This document shows positions 8,744 to 16,752 of a stretch of DNA of 64,000 nucleotides, piece by piece. The DNA is from Bacteroidales bacterium UBA5762 (GTDB lineage Bacteria > Bacteroidota > Bacteroidia > Bacteroidales > TTA-H9), in NCBI GenBank assembly GCA_002418865.1, contig DIEY01000072.1, positions 51,808-115,807 on the forward strand, in the 5' to 3' direction. Position numbers and translations under genes: made by a program. Within the stretch, counting starts at the first letter, position 1. Every line of letters starts with the position of its first letter. The notes beneath the pieces are model-generated. The model saw nothing but the letters and a program-made list of their open reading frames with translations, ran no database searches and was not told the DNA's origin.

Positions 8744-8808
8744 AAGAGTTTCTTTTAGATTTGGGTGCCAATGATTTCAATAGAAAATTATTTTATAATT
8801 TTTCGCAA

Positions 8809-10872
8809 TTGAAGAAGCTTTTCTATAGTGTTGGTATTGTTTTACTCTTGTTTATTCTTAAGCCATTGAAAGCTGAAGATGTAAGAGGTAACTTTTTATA
8901 TCGTCAAAATATAGATGATTTAAAACAAAGTCTTTCTCGGGCTAAAAGTCCTGAATCAAAAATCAGAGCTTATTTGTCACTTTCGAAGATGTATCAGATT
9001 ATTTCTGCCAAGGAGGCCTCAGCCTATGCCGATTCGGCTATAATTTTAAGTCATTCAGCTAAATTACCTTCACTTAAAGCCGATGCTTTTTTACTTAAGG
9101 CAAGAGTATATATGATTGGTTATGTTACCGACTCGGCGAATCTTTTTTTGGATAGCGCCTATAATGAGGCCTTAAAATATAAGGCTCATTCGTCACTGGG
9201 ATATATTTTGACCACACAAGCCATTAAAAGTATGTACGAGAATGATAAAGGTATATTTCTCGATGAAATTAATCAGGCTGAAGAATATTTTAAACTTGCT
9301 AAAGATTACGAAGGGCTAATATATGCCTATTTAGCAAGAGCAGGATTATTTATTAATTTGGACCTATTCGATGAGGCCCGGCATGATCTGGATTTAGCCA
9401 ACGAATTAGCCAATAAGCTAAAGGATCCTTCTTTAAAAATATTCTTATTGCTCAAAGAAGCCGATTTGCTTTCTGCCCTTGGGAATCATCAACAAGCCAT
9501 TAGTCTCATCTTGTTAAACATGCCTAATATTCGTAAAGATAGTCTCGTTTACTTAGAAAGCACTTGTTTACGTTCTATTTCTATGCTTTACATTAAATTA
9601 GGAGAATACAATAAGGCTCTTGAATGTGCCTATGAAGCTTACGACAAATGTAAGCCACTGAATTTTAATCTTATGGCCTCAGACCTGCTTACTTTAATCG
9701 CAAATATTTTTCATCGGACAAATAATTTTGATCTTAGCATAAGATTGAATCATCAGGCAAGAGCACTTCGTTATTACAATCATTTCCCGTTGTCCTATTT
9801 CAACTCTTGTTATAATCTTGCTGCTTTATATGGGGCTTTAAATCAAATTGACAGTTCCCTTTATTGGCTAAACCAAGCCGATATAATAGCTGATCGATAC
9901 AATAATATAGAGACAAAGGCTTTGACCGCCGAACTGTATTATCAAATCTTTGAGCAGGCTGGACTTTACGAATCCGCTATTCATTATTTTCAACTCTGGT
10001 CAACATTTAAAGCTCAACGAGACCAAATAGTTACTAAAAATGCTTTTCGTGCCTTAAAAGCTACCCTCGATGTTCAAAGACAAAAAGAGCAATACCAATT
10101 GAATGAAAACCGGGTAAGAAACCGATTAATTTTTTCATATTTACTGGCAGGCCTTACTCTTTTGGCCATCATCATTGCCTTTCTTCTTGTCCGATCTTAT
10201 AAAAATAAGATAAGATTGCAGTATAATCAAATGCGTGAAAGGCTCTTGCGTATGCAAATGAACCCCCATTTCATTTTTAATGCTCTAATAGCTATTCAAA
10301 GCTACATCTATAAAAATGATTCTTCAAAGGCCATCAATCTACTCGACAATTTTTCGGCTCTTATTCGCTTGTTCTTAACGTCTTCGTCCAAAGACTTTAT
10401 ACCTCTTTCAGAAGAATTGGACATTATACGATATTATCTCGAAATACAACAAATTCGTTTTGATGATAAATTTGAATATGAGATAGAAGTGTCACCAAAA
10501 CTTGAACCCGAAAAAATTGCGATCCCACCATTACTTATTCAACCTTTTATCGAAAACAGTATAGAACATGGGTTTAATGGAATTAAGATAAAAGGTCAGC
10601 TAAAGATTATTTACACCAAGCAAGGGAAAAACTTAATGATTTATGTTTTGGATAACGGTATTGGTTATTGTAGGAGCATACGTCAGAATCCTAATATGAA
10701 AAATCATAAATCTATGGCAATTCCAATAACTAAGCAACGACTCGAGATTTTAAATCGTCGATTTCGCATGGAGCAGATACAGTTTAGAGTAACTGATAAT
10801 TCGGCCCCAGGTTCGGTTTATCCAGGCACAAGGATAGAATTTTCAATTCCTCTCATTGATATGAAGATATGA
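8809..10872 (+). CDS. TPR-containing LytS-type sensor histidine kinase (catalytically complete)
   Basis: Predicted membrane sensor kinase. From the TTG at 8809 the protein has 687 residues, beginning with a textbook signal peptide (MKKLFYSVGIVLLLFIL, cleavage near KAED). A long periplasmic TPR-like helical region follows (repeats such as SAYADSAI, ALEYAYEAY-type helices). Next come a membrane segment at about 440-461 and the His_kinase domain, with MNPHFIFN (H487 phospho-acceptor), LSEELDIIRYYLEIQQIRF and the ATPase N-box FIENSIEHG (N583) followed by DNGIG. The frame extends upstream to ATG 8680, but that start precedes the promoter box and has no signal sequence. The stop overlaps the next ATG by 4 bases (ATGA), so the two proteins are translationally coupled. 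Confidence 0.85.
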   Translation: MKKLFYSVGIVLLLFILKPLKAEDVRGNFLYRQNIDDLKQSLSRAKSPESKIRAYLSLSKMYQIISAKEASAYADSAIILSHSAKLPSLKADAFLLKARVYMIGYVTDSANLFLDSAYNEALKYKAHSSLGYILTTQAIKSMYENDKGIFLDEINQAEEYFKLAKDYEGLIYAYLARAGLFINLDLFDEARHDLDLANELANKLKDPSLKIFLLLKEADLLSALGNHQQAISLILLNMPNIRKDSLVYLESTCLRSISMLYIKLGEYNKALECAYEAYDKCKPLNFNLMASDLLTLIANIFHRTNNFDLSIRLNHQARALRYYNHFPLSYFNSCYNLAALYGALNQIDSSLYWLNQADIIADRYNNIETKALTAELYYQIFEQAGLYESAIHYFQLWSTFKAQRDQIVTKNAFRALKATLDVQRQKEQYQLNENRVRNRLIFSYLLAGLTLLAIIIAFLLVRSYKNKIRLQYNQMRERLLRMQMNPHFIFNALIAIQSYIYKNDSSKAINLLDNFSALIRLFLTSSSKDFIPLSEELDIIRYYLEIQQIRFDDKFEYEIEVSPKLEPEKIAIPPLLIQPFIENSIEHGFNGIKIKGQLKIIYTKQGKNLMIYVLDNGIGYCRSIRQNPNMKNHKSMAIPITKQRLEILNRRFRMEQIQFRVTDNSAPGSVYPGTRIEFSIPLIDMKI

Positions 10873-12923
10873 ACAAAAGCAACATTATCTTATTGGTTGT
10901 GTTTTTTTGTTTTTTTTCTTCAGAGCTTTTAGCTCAGCATCTCAGCATGAAGACAGATAGCTTGCAAAATGCTTTGCCAAGATTAAGAGGAGCTGAGCGC
11001 TGGCAAGCTATGATGCAAATTATTGATTATTCTGAAGAATTTAGTAAAAATATTTCCCAAGAATATTCGCATCTATTGTTCGAAGAAGCAAAAATAGCGA
11101 GTGATACCTTATACATGATTGAAGGTTTGTACAACTTGGGAATGGTTGAATATATGGATGGGAATTTTAGTCAGGCGAATCAGTATTTTGACCAATTGAT
11201 ATTTTTAGCAAAAAAAATGAAAGATCCTGAGTTGTTGGCCAAAAATTATATGAGAATATCGAGAATACTTTCGCATATGGGCATGACAGATCTGGCCTTC
11301 AATTATCTTGAACAATCTATCGTTCTATTAAGAAATTCGTCTGATATATACCTAATAATCAGTTTAATGCAAAACATTGCCCAGGAATATTACCGCTTGG
11401 GACTCTATCAAGAAGCTATAGAAATTTATAGAATGTCGAAAATCTTCTTAATACCTCAACTTCCAGCAGAAGACATATCAAGGGCTGACTTTTACAGGAA
11501 TTATGCCTATGCATTATGTATGAATGATTATCTTACCGATGCATTATATTATGCAGATAAGTCTCGCGAAATAGTCAAGAAAAATAATTCCAAAGAAGAC
11601 CTCTTTAATTTAGATAGATTGTATGGCCTCATTTATAGTAAAATGCAAAAAATTGAGCATGTTGTTCAATATCTTGATCCGGTTTCTGTACAAACCGAAA
11701 AATATAGTTACTTGTTGAAGAGCTCTTATATCCATAATGAACTCGCTCACTACTTGCAGCAAGCAGGCGAATATTCCCATGCCTTAGAGCATCAATTGAA
11801 ATCGTTGCGCTTGCGGCAAAAAGTTGGTTTCAATTCGGTAATATGCATTGCCTATATCAATTATGGCGATGCCTTGATGAAAGCTAACAAGATGGATTCT
11901 GCTTTTTTGTATCTCTCGATGGGCAAAGATATGGCTTCATCAATGGATTTTAAATCAGAATTAAAAAGAGCTTATGAAAAATTGGGAAGTTACTATGTGC
12001 AAACTCAGCAGTTCGGGAAGGCTTTATACTTTATTAAAGAGGCTAGAGAATTTGAAAATATAGAAGCCAACATTCAATCGGAACAACAACGTAAACTTCT
12101 GGCCTTAAATACAGAAGTTCAATCCTATAACGAAAAAAATCTCAGTCTAAAAGACATAGAATCGAAACAAAACATCTTCTTTGTTTTGATTGGGGGGATT
12201 ATTTTGTTATTGATTATTACACTTTGGCTGTATTTTTTTAATCATAGACGCGAAGACTTTCTAAAAAGTACTGAAATAAAACAGAAGATATTGGCTTTAC
12301 AACTTAACCCAGCTTTTATTTTCAATATGTTAGTTGGAATTCGTGGAATTATCGAGCATGGAAGAACTGAGGAAGCCTCGCAATATTTAACGGGTTTCGC
12401 CAAACTGATTAGAGTAATTTTGGTAAGCCCGCAATATAATTATCAATTTATTGATAAAGAGATAGATGTGTTGAACAATTATCTCGAACTACAAAAAATA
12501 CGTTTTGCCGACCTCTTAACGTATGACATTCAGGTTGATACTTCTTTCGACTCGTCACGTATAGGAATGCCATCGTTTTTATGCCATCCCCTACTCGAAA
12601 ACTTTTTCAACTCTATTGCTTCCAAAAACGATAAACCCCTTCACGTATCTGTCAATTTTCAACAAGGGAATGGTAATATGTTGGCTTCTATAAAAATATC
12701 ACTTGACAAAGAGATTTATGACAAAAATCCGGGCTCTCCATGGCTCGAAGAGCTTAAACCTGTTCTTGAGCTCATCAAGGAAAAAATAATCATTATCCAA
12801 AAGTCGAAGAAGACTTCTAAAACGATATATAAGACAGAAGAAATTGTAGAGAATGGAAATTATAACCTGATAATGCACATTTATGCTCCTGTTTCTACTG
12901 AAATGAAATCAGAAGCATCTTAA
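10869..12923 (+). CDS. TPR LytS-like histidine kinase homologue lacking the phospho-acceptor His (probable pseudokinase)
   Basis: 684 residues with the same architecture as its upstream neighbour: signal peptide (NIILLVVFFCFFSSELLAQ), TPR-like periplasmic region, membrane segment (FFVLIGGIILLLIITLWLYFF) and a LytS-type kinase region. The region aligns (LNPAFIFNMLVGIRGII, YLELQKIRFADLLTYDIQV), but the conserved NPHFIFN motif reads NPAFIFN, with Ala at residue 482. In the ATPase half, ENSIEHG is reduced to ENFFNSI, and the DNGxG and glycine-rich boxes are absent. It should neither autophosphorylate nor bind ATP normally. A signalling partner or regulator of the intact kinase is inferred from the 4-base gene overlap. 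Confidence 0.85.
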   Translation: MNKSNIILLVVFFCFFSSELLAQHLSMKTDSLQNALPRLRGAERWQAMMQIIDYSEEFSKNISQEYSHLLFEEAKIASDTLYMIEGLYNLGMVEYMDGNFSQANQYFDQLIFLAKKMKDPELLAKNYMRISRILSHMGMTDLAFNYLEQSIVLLRNSSDIYLIISLMQNIAQEYYRLGLYQEAIEIYRMSKIFLIPQLPAEDISRADFYRNYAYALCMNDYLTDALYYADKSREIVKKNNSKEDLFNLDRLYGLIYSKMQKIEHVVQYLDPVSVQTEKYSYLLKSSYIHNELAHYLQQAGEYSHALEHQLKSLRLRQKVGFNSVICIAYINYGDALMKANKMDSAFLYLSMGKDMASSMDFKSELKRAYEKLGSYYVQTQQFGKALYFIKEAREFENIEANIQSEQQRKLLALNTEVQSYNEKNLSLKDIESKQNIFFVLIGGIILLLIITLWLYFFNHRREDFLKSTEIKQKILALQLNPAFIFNMLVGIRGIIEHGRTEEASQYLTGFAKLIRVILVSPQYNYQFIDKEIDVLNNYLELQKIRFADLLTYDIQVDTSFDSSRIGMPSFLCHPLLENFFNSIASKNDKPLHVSVNFQQGNGNMLASIKISLDKEIYDKNPGSPWLEELKPVLELIKEKIIIIQKSKKTSKTIYKTEEIVENGNYNLIMHIYAPVSTEMKSEAS

Positions 12924-13091
12924 GACGAATTTTGAGGTTATGGCGATTATATGACGATTTCCTTATTAAGGAAGCCGAATTCGTATTTCTGAATTTATGG
13001 GTTAAGGTTATTCGAATTTTCAGAGAAATAATTTGTTATTGTTAGAATATATTTCTAATTTTATCCATTCATTTAAAACCACTTAAGAGCC

Positions 13092-13850
13092 ATGCGAATC
13101 ATCGTTGTGGATGATGAAAAATTAGCCAGAGATGCGATAATAAAGATTGGTAATCAGAGAATTGCGGATTTCGAAGTAGTAGCTCAGGCAGGCAGTATAC
13201 ATGAAGCTCAGCAAGCTATTTTACAACATCAACCCGATCTGCTTCTGCTCGATATTCAGCTTCTCGATGGTAGTGGTTTCGATTTATTAGCCTTATTTCC
13301 CTCGCCTCTAAAATTTAAAGTTATCTTTATCACGGCTTACGAAGAATATGCCATCAAGGCTTTTAAGGCGAGTGCCCTGGATTATTTATTGAAACCTATT
13401 GATGCCGATGAATTTGTAAAAAGCATCAATAAAGTAAAATATCAGCTCAACCTCGAAACTTTCAACAAAAGCTTTCAAACTTTCATTCATCTATACCATG
13501 CCAATATTGGTGAACAAAATCAGCCTATAATTATTCATTCCCATTCATCCCTTATCCGCCTTCTCCCAAGTGAGATTTCCCGAATAGAAGAAGAGGGCAA
13601 TTATGCCAATATTTTTTTATTATCGGGTGAAGTTGTAAAAGTAACACGAACTCTTAACAGTTTAGAGGAAGAATTAAAATCGAGGGGTTTTTTACGGACC
13701 CATAAATCGCATCTTGTGAATATTCAATATATTAAAACTTTCCATTCCAAAGAATTAAATATTGTGATGGTTGATGGTATAAAAGTTCCTGTTTCGTTTC
13801 GAAAGCGTTCTCAGGTTTCTATGTCCATTACCCAATGGTGTAAGATGTAA
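13092..13850 (+). CDS. LytTR family response regulator
   Basis: Two-domain regulator of 252 residues. The receiver domain (about 1-120) has the acidic pair VVDDE, phospho-acceptor D54 in LLLLDIQLLDG, Thr/Ala switch ITAYEEYAIKAF and Lys in YLLKPID. A LytTR DNA-binding domain occupies about 148-250 (IRLLPSEISRIEEEGNYANIFL, FLRTHKSHLVNIQYI, VPVSFRKRS). LytTR regulators normally pair with LytS-type kinases, so the upstream kinase is the natural partner. 168 bases separate it from the pseudokinase gene, including a small hairpin (12959-12973), so it may have its own promoter. The PLD gene begins 3 bases after its stop. Confidence 0.93.
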   Translation: MRIIVVDDEKLARDAIIKIGNQRIADFEVVAQAGSIHEAQQAILQHQPDLLLLDIQLLDGSGFDLLALFPSPLKFKVIFITAYEEYAIKAFKASALDYLLKPIDADEFVKSINKVKYQLNLETFNKSFQTFIHLYHANIGEQNQPIIIHSHSSLIRLLPSEISRIEEEGNYANIFLLSGEVVKVTRTLNSLEEELKSRGFLRTHKSHLVNIQYIKTFHSKELNIVMVDGIKVPVSFRKRSQVSMSITQWCKM

Positions 13851-13853
13851 CTT

Positions 13854-14933
13854 ATGGAAGATTATTCGGCTGTAGCAAAATATTCTGTATTCGATGATAC
13901 ATTGCGATTCTACAATGCTTTGCTTTCTGATATTGAAAATGCCACGAGGTATATTTACATTGAGATTTATCGGTTTACTTATCATAGTTTGGGGAAAAAG
14001 TTCAGAGATACCTTATTAAAGAAAGTCCATCAGGGTGTTAAGGTGAGAATGCTTTTAGACTCATGGGGAACTTCACCAAATCAAGAATTTTTTTCACCCC
14101 TAACAAGGGCTGGTGCTGAGGTTAGATTTTTCGAGAAAATTCGTTTCAATTTAGATTATTTTACACGCAGTCACAGGCGTAATCATCGTAAAATTATTGT
14201 CGTAGACGATCAAATTCTTTATCTTGGTTCCGCTAACATCACCGATTATAACGTGGTTTGGCGCGAACTCATCGTGAGAATGGAAGGGGAACTTGCAAGC
14301 GTTTTTAAGGACATCTTCAATTCCATGTTTGATATTTATAATCGTTATTTAATTTACTCACCCGAGCTTACTGCGCCCATCACATATAAAGGATTCGACA
14401 TCATTCGCGATGTACCTTCTCAGCGTCATCAAAATATCAAAAAACATTTCATAAAATTGATTCATTCGGCTCATAAAAGCATTTTCATCGAAACACCTTA
14501 TTTCTTGCCCTCTTTCCTTTTGCGTTCCGCCCTTATTAAAGCCGCTAAAAAGGGCGTAAAGGTTTTTGTTTTACTACCAAAACATTCCGATGTTCGGCTT
14601 GTTGACTTGCTTCGGAACAAGTATCTTGGCCCTTTAACCGAAAAAGGAATTAAATTTTTTATGTATATCCCTCAAAATCTTCATTCAAAACTTTTATTGG
14701 TCGATGATAATTCCTTTGCCTTTGGTTCACCTAATTTTGATTACCGTAGCTTTAGCTTTCAGCACGAAATTGTTTTGAGCGGCCATGACCCACGATTGAT
14801 AAAACTTTTGAAGGAACATGTAAATGAAACCCTTCAGGATTCTGAACCTTTCGATTATTTACGCTGGAAAAGACGTCCTTATATAGAAAAAATTTTTGAA
14901 TGGCTCATCGTTCCATTCAGGCAGCTTCTTTAA
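13854..14933 (+). CDS. Phospholipase D / cardiolipin synthase-like family protein
   Basis: 359-residue PLD-superfamily enzyme with two intact HKD motifs: H111-x-K113-x4-D118 in NHRKIIVVDDQ followed by LGSANIT, and H277-x-K279-x4-D284 in LHSKLLLVDDN followed by FGSPNFD. Family members transfer phosphatidyl groups, for example cardiolipin synthesis, or hydrolyse phosphodiesters. It lacks the N-terminal transmembrane pair of classical ClsA and is closer in length to short ClsB-like enzymes, so membrane association would be peripheral. Three bases separate it from the LytTR regulator, so it is co-transcribed and may be part of the regulator's output. Confidence 0.85.
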   Translation: MEDYSAVAKYSVFDDTLRFYNALLSDIENATRYIYIEIYRFTYHSLGKKFRDTLLKKVHQGVKVRMLLDSWGTSPNQEFFSPLTRAGAEVRFFEKIRFNLDYFTRSHRRNHRKIIVVDDQILYLGSANITDYNVVWRELIVRMEGELASVFKDIFNSMFDIYNRYLIYSPELTAPITYKGFDIIRDVPSQRHQNIKKHFIKLIHSAHKSIFIETPYFLPSFLLRSALIKAAKKGVKVFVLLPKHSDVRLVDLLRNKYLGPLTEKGIKFFMYIPQNLHSKLLLVDDNSFAFGSPNFDYRSFSFQHEIVLSGHDPRLIKLLKEHVNETLQDSEPFDYLRWKRRPYIEKIFEWLIVPFRQLL

Positions 14934-15038
14934 AATGAAAATGAATAAATGCTATCTCTGATCTTATCGCCGATTGTACTTTCTCAATAATCGTATTCAT
15001 CTCCAAACTCTAAAAAAGATGAGAGAATTTCTATCTTG

Positions 15039-15602
15039 CTATTTTAGCAATGTGTTTTTAATTTTTCCGGCTTTATAGAATCTTTGCCTGAAGTAAGCTT
15101 CTTCCATATTGCTAATCATTACTCCTTTAATGGAGGATGCGTGCACGAATTTGCCATTCCCTAAATAAATACCTACATGAAATTCTTTTTCCTTTTCTAT
15201 TTCATAAAAAACCAGATCACCCGGTTGCAAACTATTTTCTTCAATGACCTGAATAATGGAGAGAAGTTCTGTGGTAGATCGAGGCAAGTTAATTTGAAAG
15301 GCTTCTTTGTAAATAGCACTTACCAATCCCGAACAGTCCACACCAGATTTGCTGGTACCACCATACCGATAGGGCACACCTATCCATGATTTCACAACAC
15401 TATCCAGAACTTGAGATTTTGTATCGAAACTCCCCAGTTTTTCAGATGGTTCAATCCTATTTTTGGGTGCGTTAACCCTTTTTGCAATAGAACAACCCGA
15501 GACCAAACCCCCAAATAATAAAACTGATAGGATTAGTCGTATAGCACTGACTATTATTTTGTTAAAATCATTATTCGATTTTATGTAATGCTTATTTTGC
15601 AT
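15039..15602 (-). CDS. NlpC/P60 family lipoprotein (C40 peptidoglycan endopeptidase)
   Basis: Predicted envelope cysteine peptidase cleaving peptidoglycan stems. A lipobox (LVSGC) sits at the end of a hydrophobic segment. The NlpC/P60 domain shows GVPYRYGGTSKSGVDCSGLV (catalytic Cys), LPRSTTEL, LQPGDLVFY, EFHVGIYLGNGKFVHASS (catalytic His pair region) and KGVMISN. The frame also contains ATGs at 15617 and 15653; 15602 gives the tidiest lipoprotein signal, but the choice is uncertain. It lies downstream of hsp20 on the same strand with about 75 bases between. Confidence 0.88.
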   Translation of the reverse strand: MQNKHYIKSNNDFNKIIVSAIRLILSVLLFGGLVSGCSIAKRVNAPKNRIEPSEKLGSFDTKSQVLDSVVKSWIGVPYRYGGTSKSGVDCSGLVSAIYKEAFQINLPRSTTELLSIIQVIEENSLQPGDLVFYEIEKEKEFHVGIYLGNGKFVHASSIKGVMISNMEEAYFRQRFYKAGKIKNTLLK

Positions 15603-15677
15603 GGCAATATTCGTCATGCAATAATAAAAAAATGGGATGTTCCTTTGAAACACCCCAGTTATTAAAGTTTCTTAAAT

Positions 15678-16109
15678 TTACTGTATAGCAATTTGTTTGC
15701 TAATGGTTAATTCTTCACGTTTAGGAAGAATTACATGCAAAATGCCGTCCTTGTAATCAGCAGAGATCTTTTCGGTATCTATGCTGTTTGGAAGACTGAA
15801 TGAACGAGTGAATTTTCCAAAAGCAAATTCCTGTCTCAGGCATTCCATTTTCTTTTCTTCTTTTTCTTTAGCTTTCGAAACATCAGACGAAATCCTTAAT
15901 ACATTGTTTTCTACCGTAATCTTAAAATCATTTTTCGAGAAACCTGGCGCAGCTAACTCAATTTCAAAAGTTTTGTCAGTTTCGATGATGTTTACAGCAG
16001 GGACATTGTAATAATAATTTGTTCCTTCACTTTCTCCTTTTTCGCTTTCGAAAAGATTATCAACTAAATCGAAGAGATTCGGAAAATTTTTCCAACGCAT
16101 CATAGCCAT
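15678..16109 (-). CDS. Hsp20 / alpha-crystallin family small heat-shock protein
   Basis: ATP-independent holdase of 143 residues. The alpha-crystallin domain runs from about residue 35 to 128: VNIIETDKTFEIELAAPGFSK, NDFKITVENNVLRIS, FTRSFSLPNSIDTEKISADYKDGILHVILPK. It is followed by a C-terminal IxI-type oligomerisation motif (IAI near the end). Residues MAMMRW offer three nearby Met starts; the first is used. Upstream lie about 640 noncoding bases. No CIRCE-like element was recognised. Confidence 0.93.
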   Translation of the reverse strand: MAMMRWKNFPNLFDLVDNLFESEKGESEGTNYYYNVPAVNIIETDKTFEIELAAPGFSKNDFKITVENNVLRISSDVSKAKEKEEKKMECLRQEFAFGKFTRSFSLPNSIDTEKISADYKDGILHVILPKREELTISKQIAIQ

Positions 16110-16752
16110 AATTTTTCCTCCCTTATTTTAATGTTAGACAATCTATTAATTTGTAAGAATAATAGGTCAATTCCTATGCCATGAGGAAAAGTGAAAAAAT
16201 ATACGTCATTATGGCATAATGCTCTCTAATATTTACTGCCGTAATGTCTTACTGCTGAATCATACTAAGCTAAACAATTGAAAATCAGCAAAAATTATTC
16301 TCAAACAAAAAATGAGAAGATGAGAGACAAATTAACGAAGAGAATGAGAAATTTGGAGGTTGGAGGTTAGAAGTTTGAGTTTGTGAAGAAAAACGAATGA
16401 ATTGCGACCTAATGGTTTTAAAAACCCCTTACGGCTTTGAAATTAACACCGATTTCTCTGTTGCCTCAAAAATCTGTAAGCTCTATTCAGAAATGTAGCA
16501 CCGATACCTTTGTAGCCACTGAAAATAAGCTATATACATTCTTATAGTTCTCTATTTAGGGTAAAAATAAGGCTAAAATCGGCCAACTATATTTAGGAAT
16601 CCATAACTCATCATTCTCGATACTCGATCCACGTGGCTCCAGCCACTTTTCAAAATTTCAACTTTATGAACTTTCTACTCGCCAATCTCCGGCCACCATA
16701 CACCAAGAGAGACAATTCGAAAAAGATCCAGTCTACGCATTTTACTGGGCGC
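16110..16752. other. Long intergenic region with repeat-like fragments
   Basis: 643 bases without a confident gene. It holds a purine-rich tract with a 7-base period (GGAGGTTGGAGGTT, 16358-16371), two CACCGAT strings, a TGTAGC / TGTAGCC pair spaced 16 bases apart (near 16494 and 16512), a GTGGCTCCAGCCAC palindrome (16633-16646) and the second copy of the 18-base repeat. This looks like decayed interspersed-repeat DNA rather than regulatory sequence for hsp20. Confidence 0.35.
16658..16675 (-). repeat. 18-base intergenic repeat, copy 2 (inverted relative to copy 1)
   Basis: Plus-strand TCAACTTTATGAACTTTC is the exact reverse complement of 5069-5086. Both copies are noncoding and about 11.6 kb apart. 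Confidence 0.45.

Noticed and set aside
12959..12973. TTCCTT-ATT-AAGGAA hairpin as a terminator between the pseudokinase and the response regulator
   Set aside because: Short stem and no T-tract; does not prove transcript separation.
13854..14933. Confident cardiolipin synthase (clsA) call
   Set aside because: HKD motifs fit, but the N-terminal membrane helices are missing; kept as a PLD-family protein.
16633..16646. GTGGCTCCAGCCAC hairpin followed by TTTT as a terminator
   Set aside because: The T-run is on the plus strand, where no gene ends; both flanking genes are on the minus strand.
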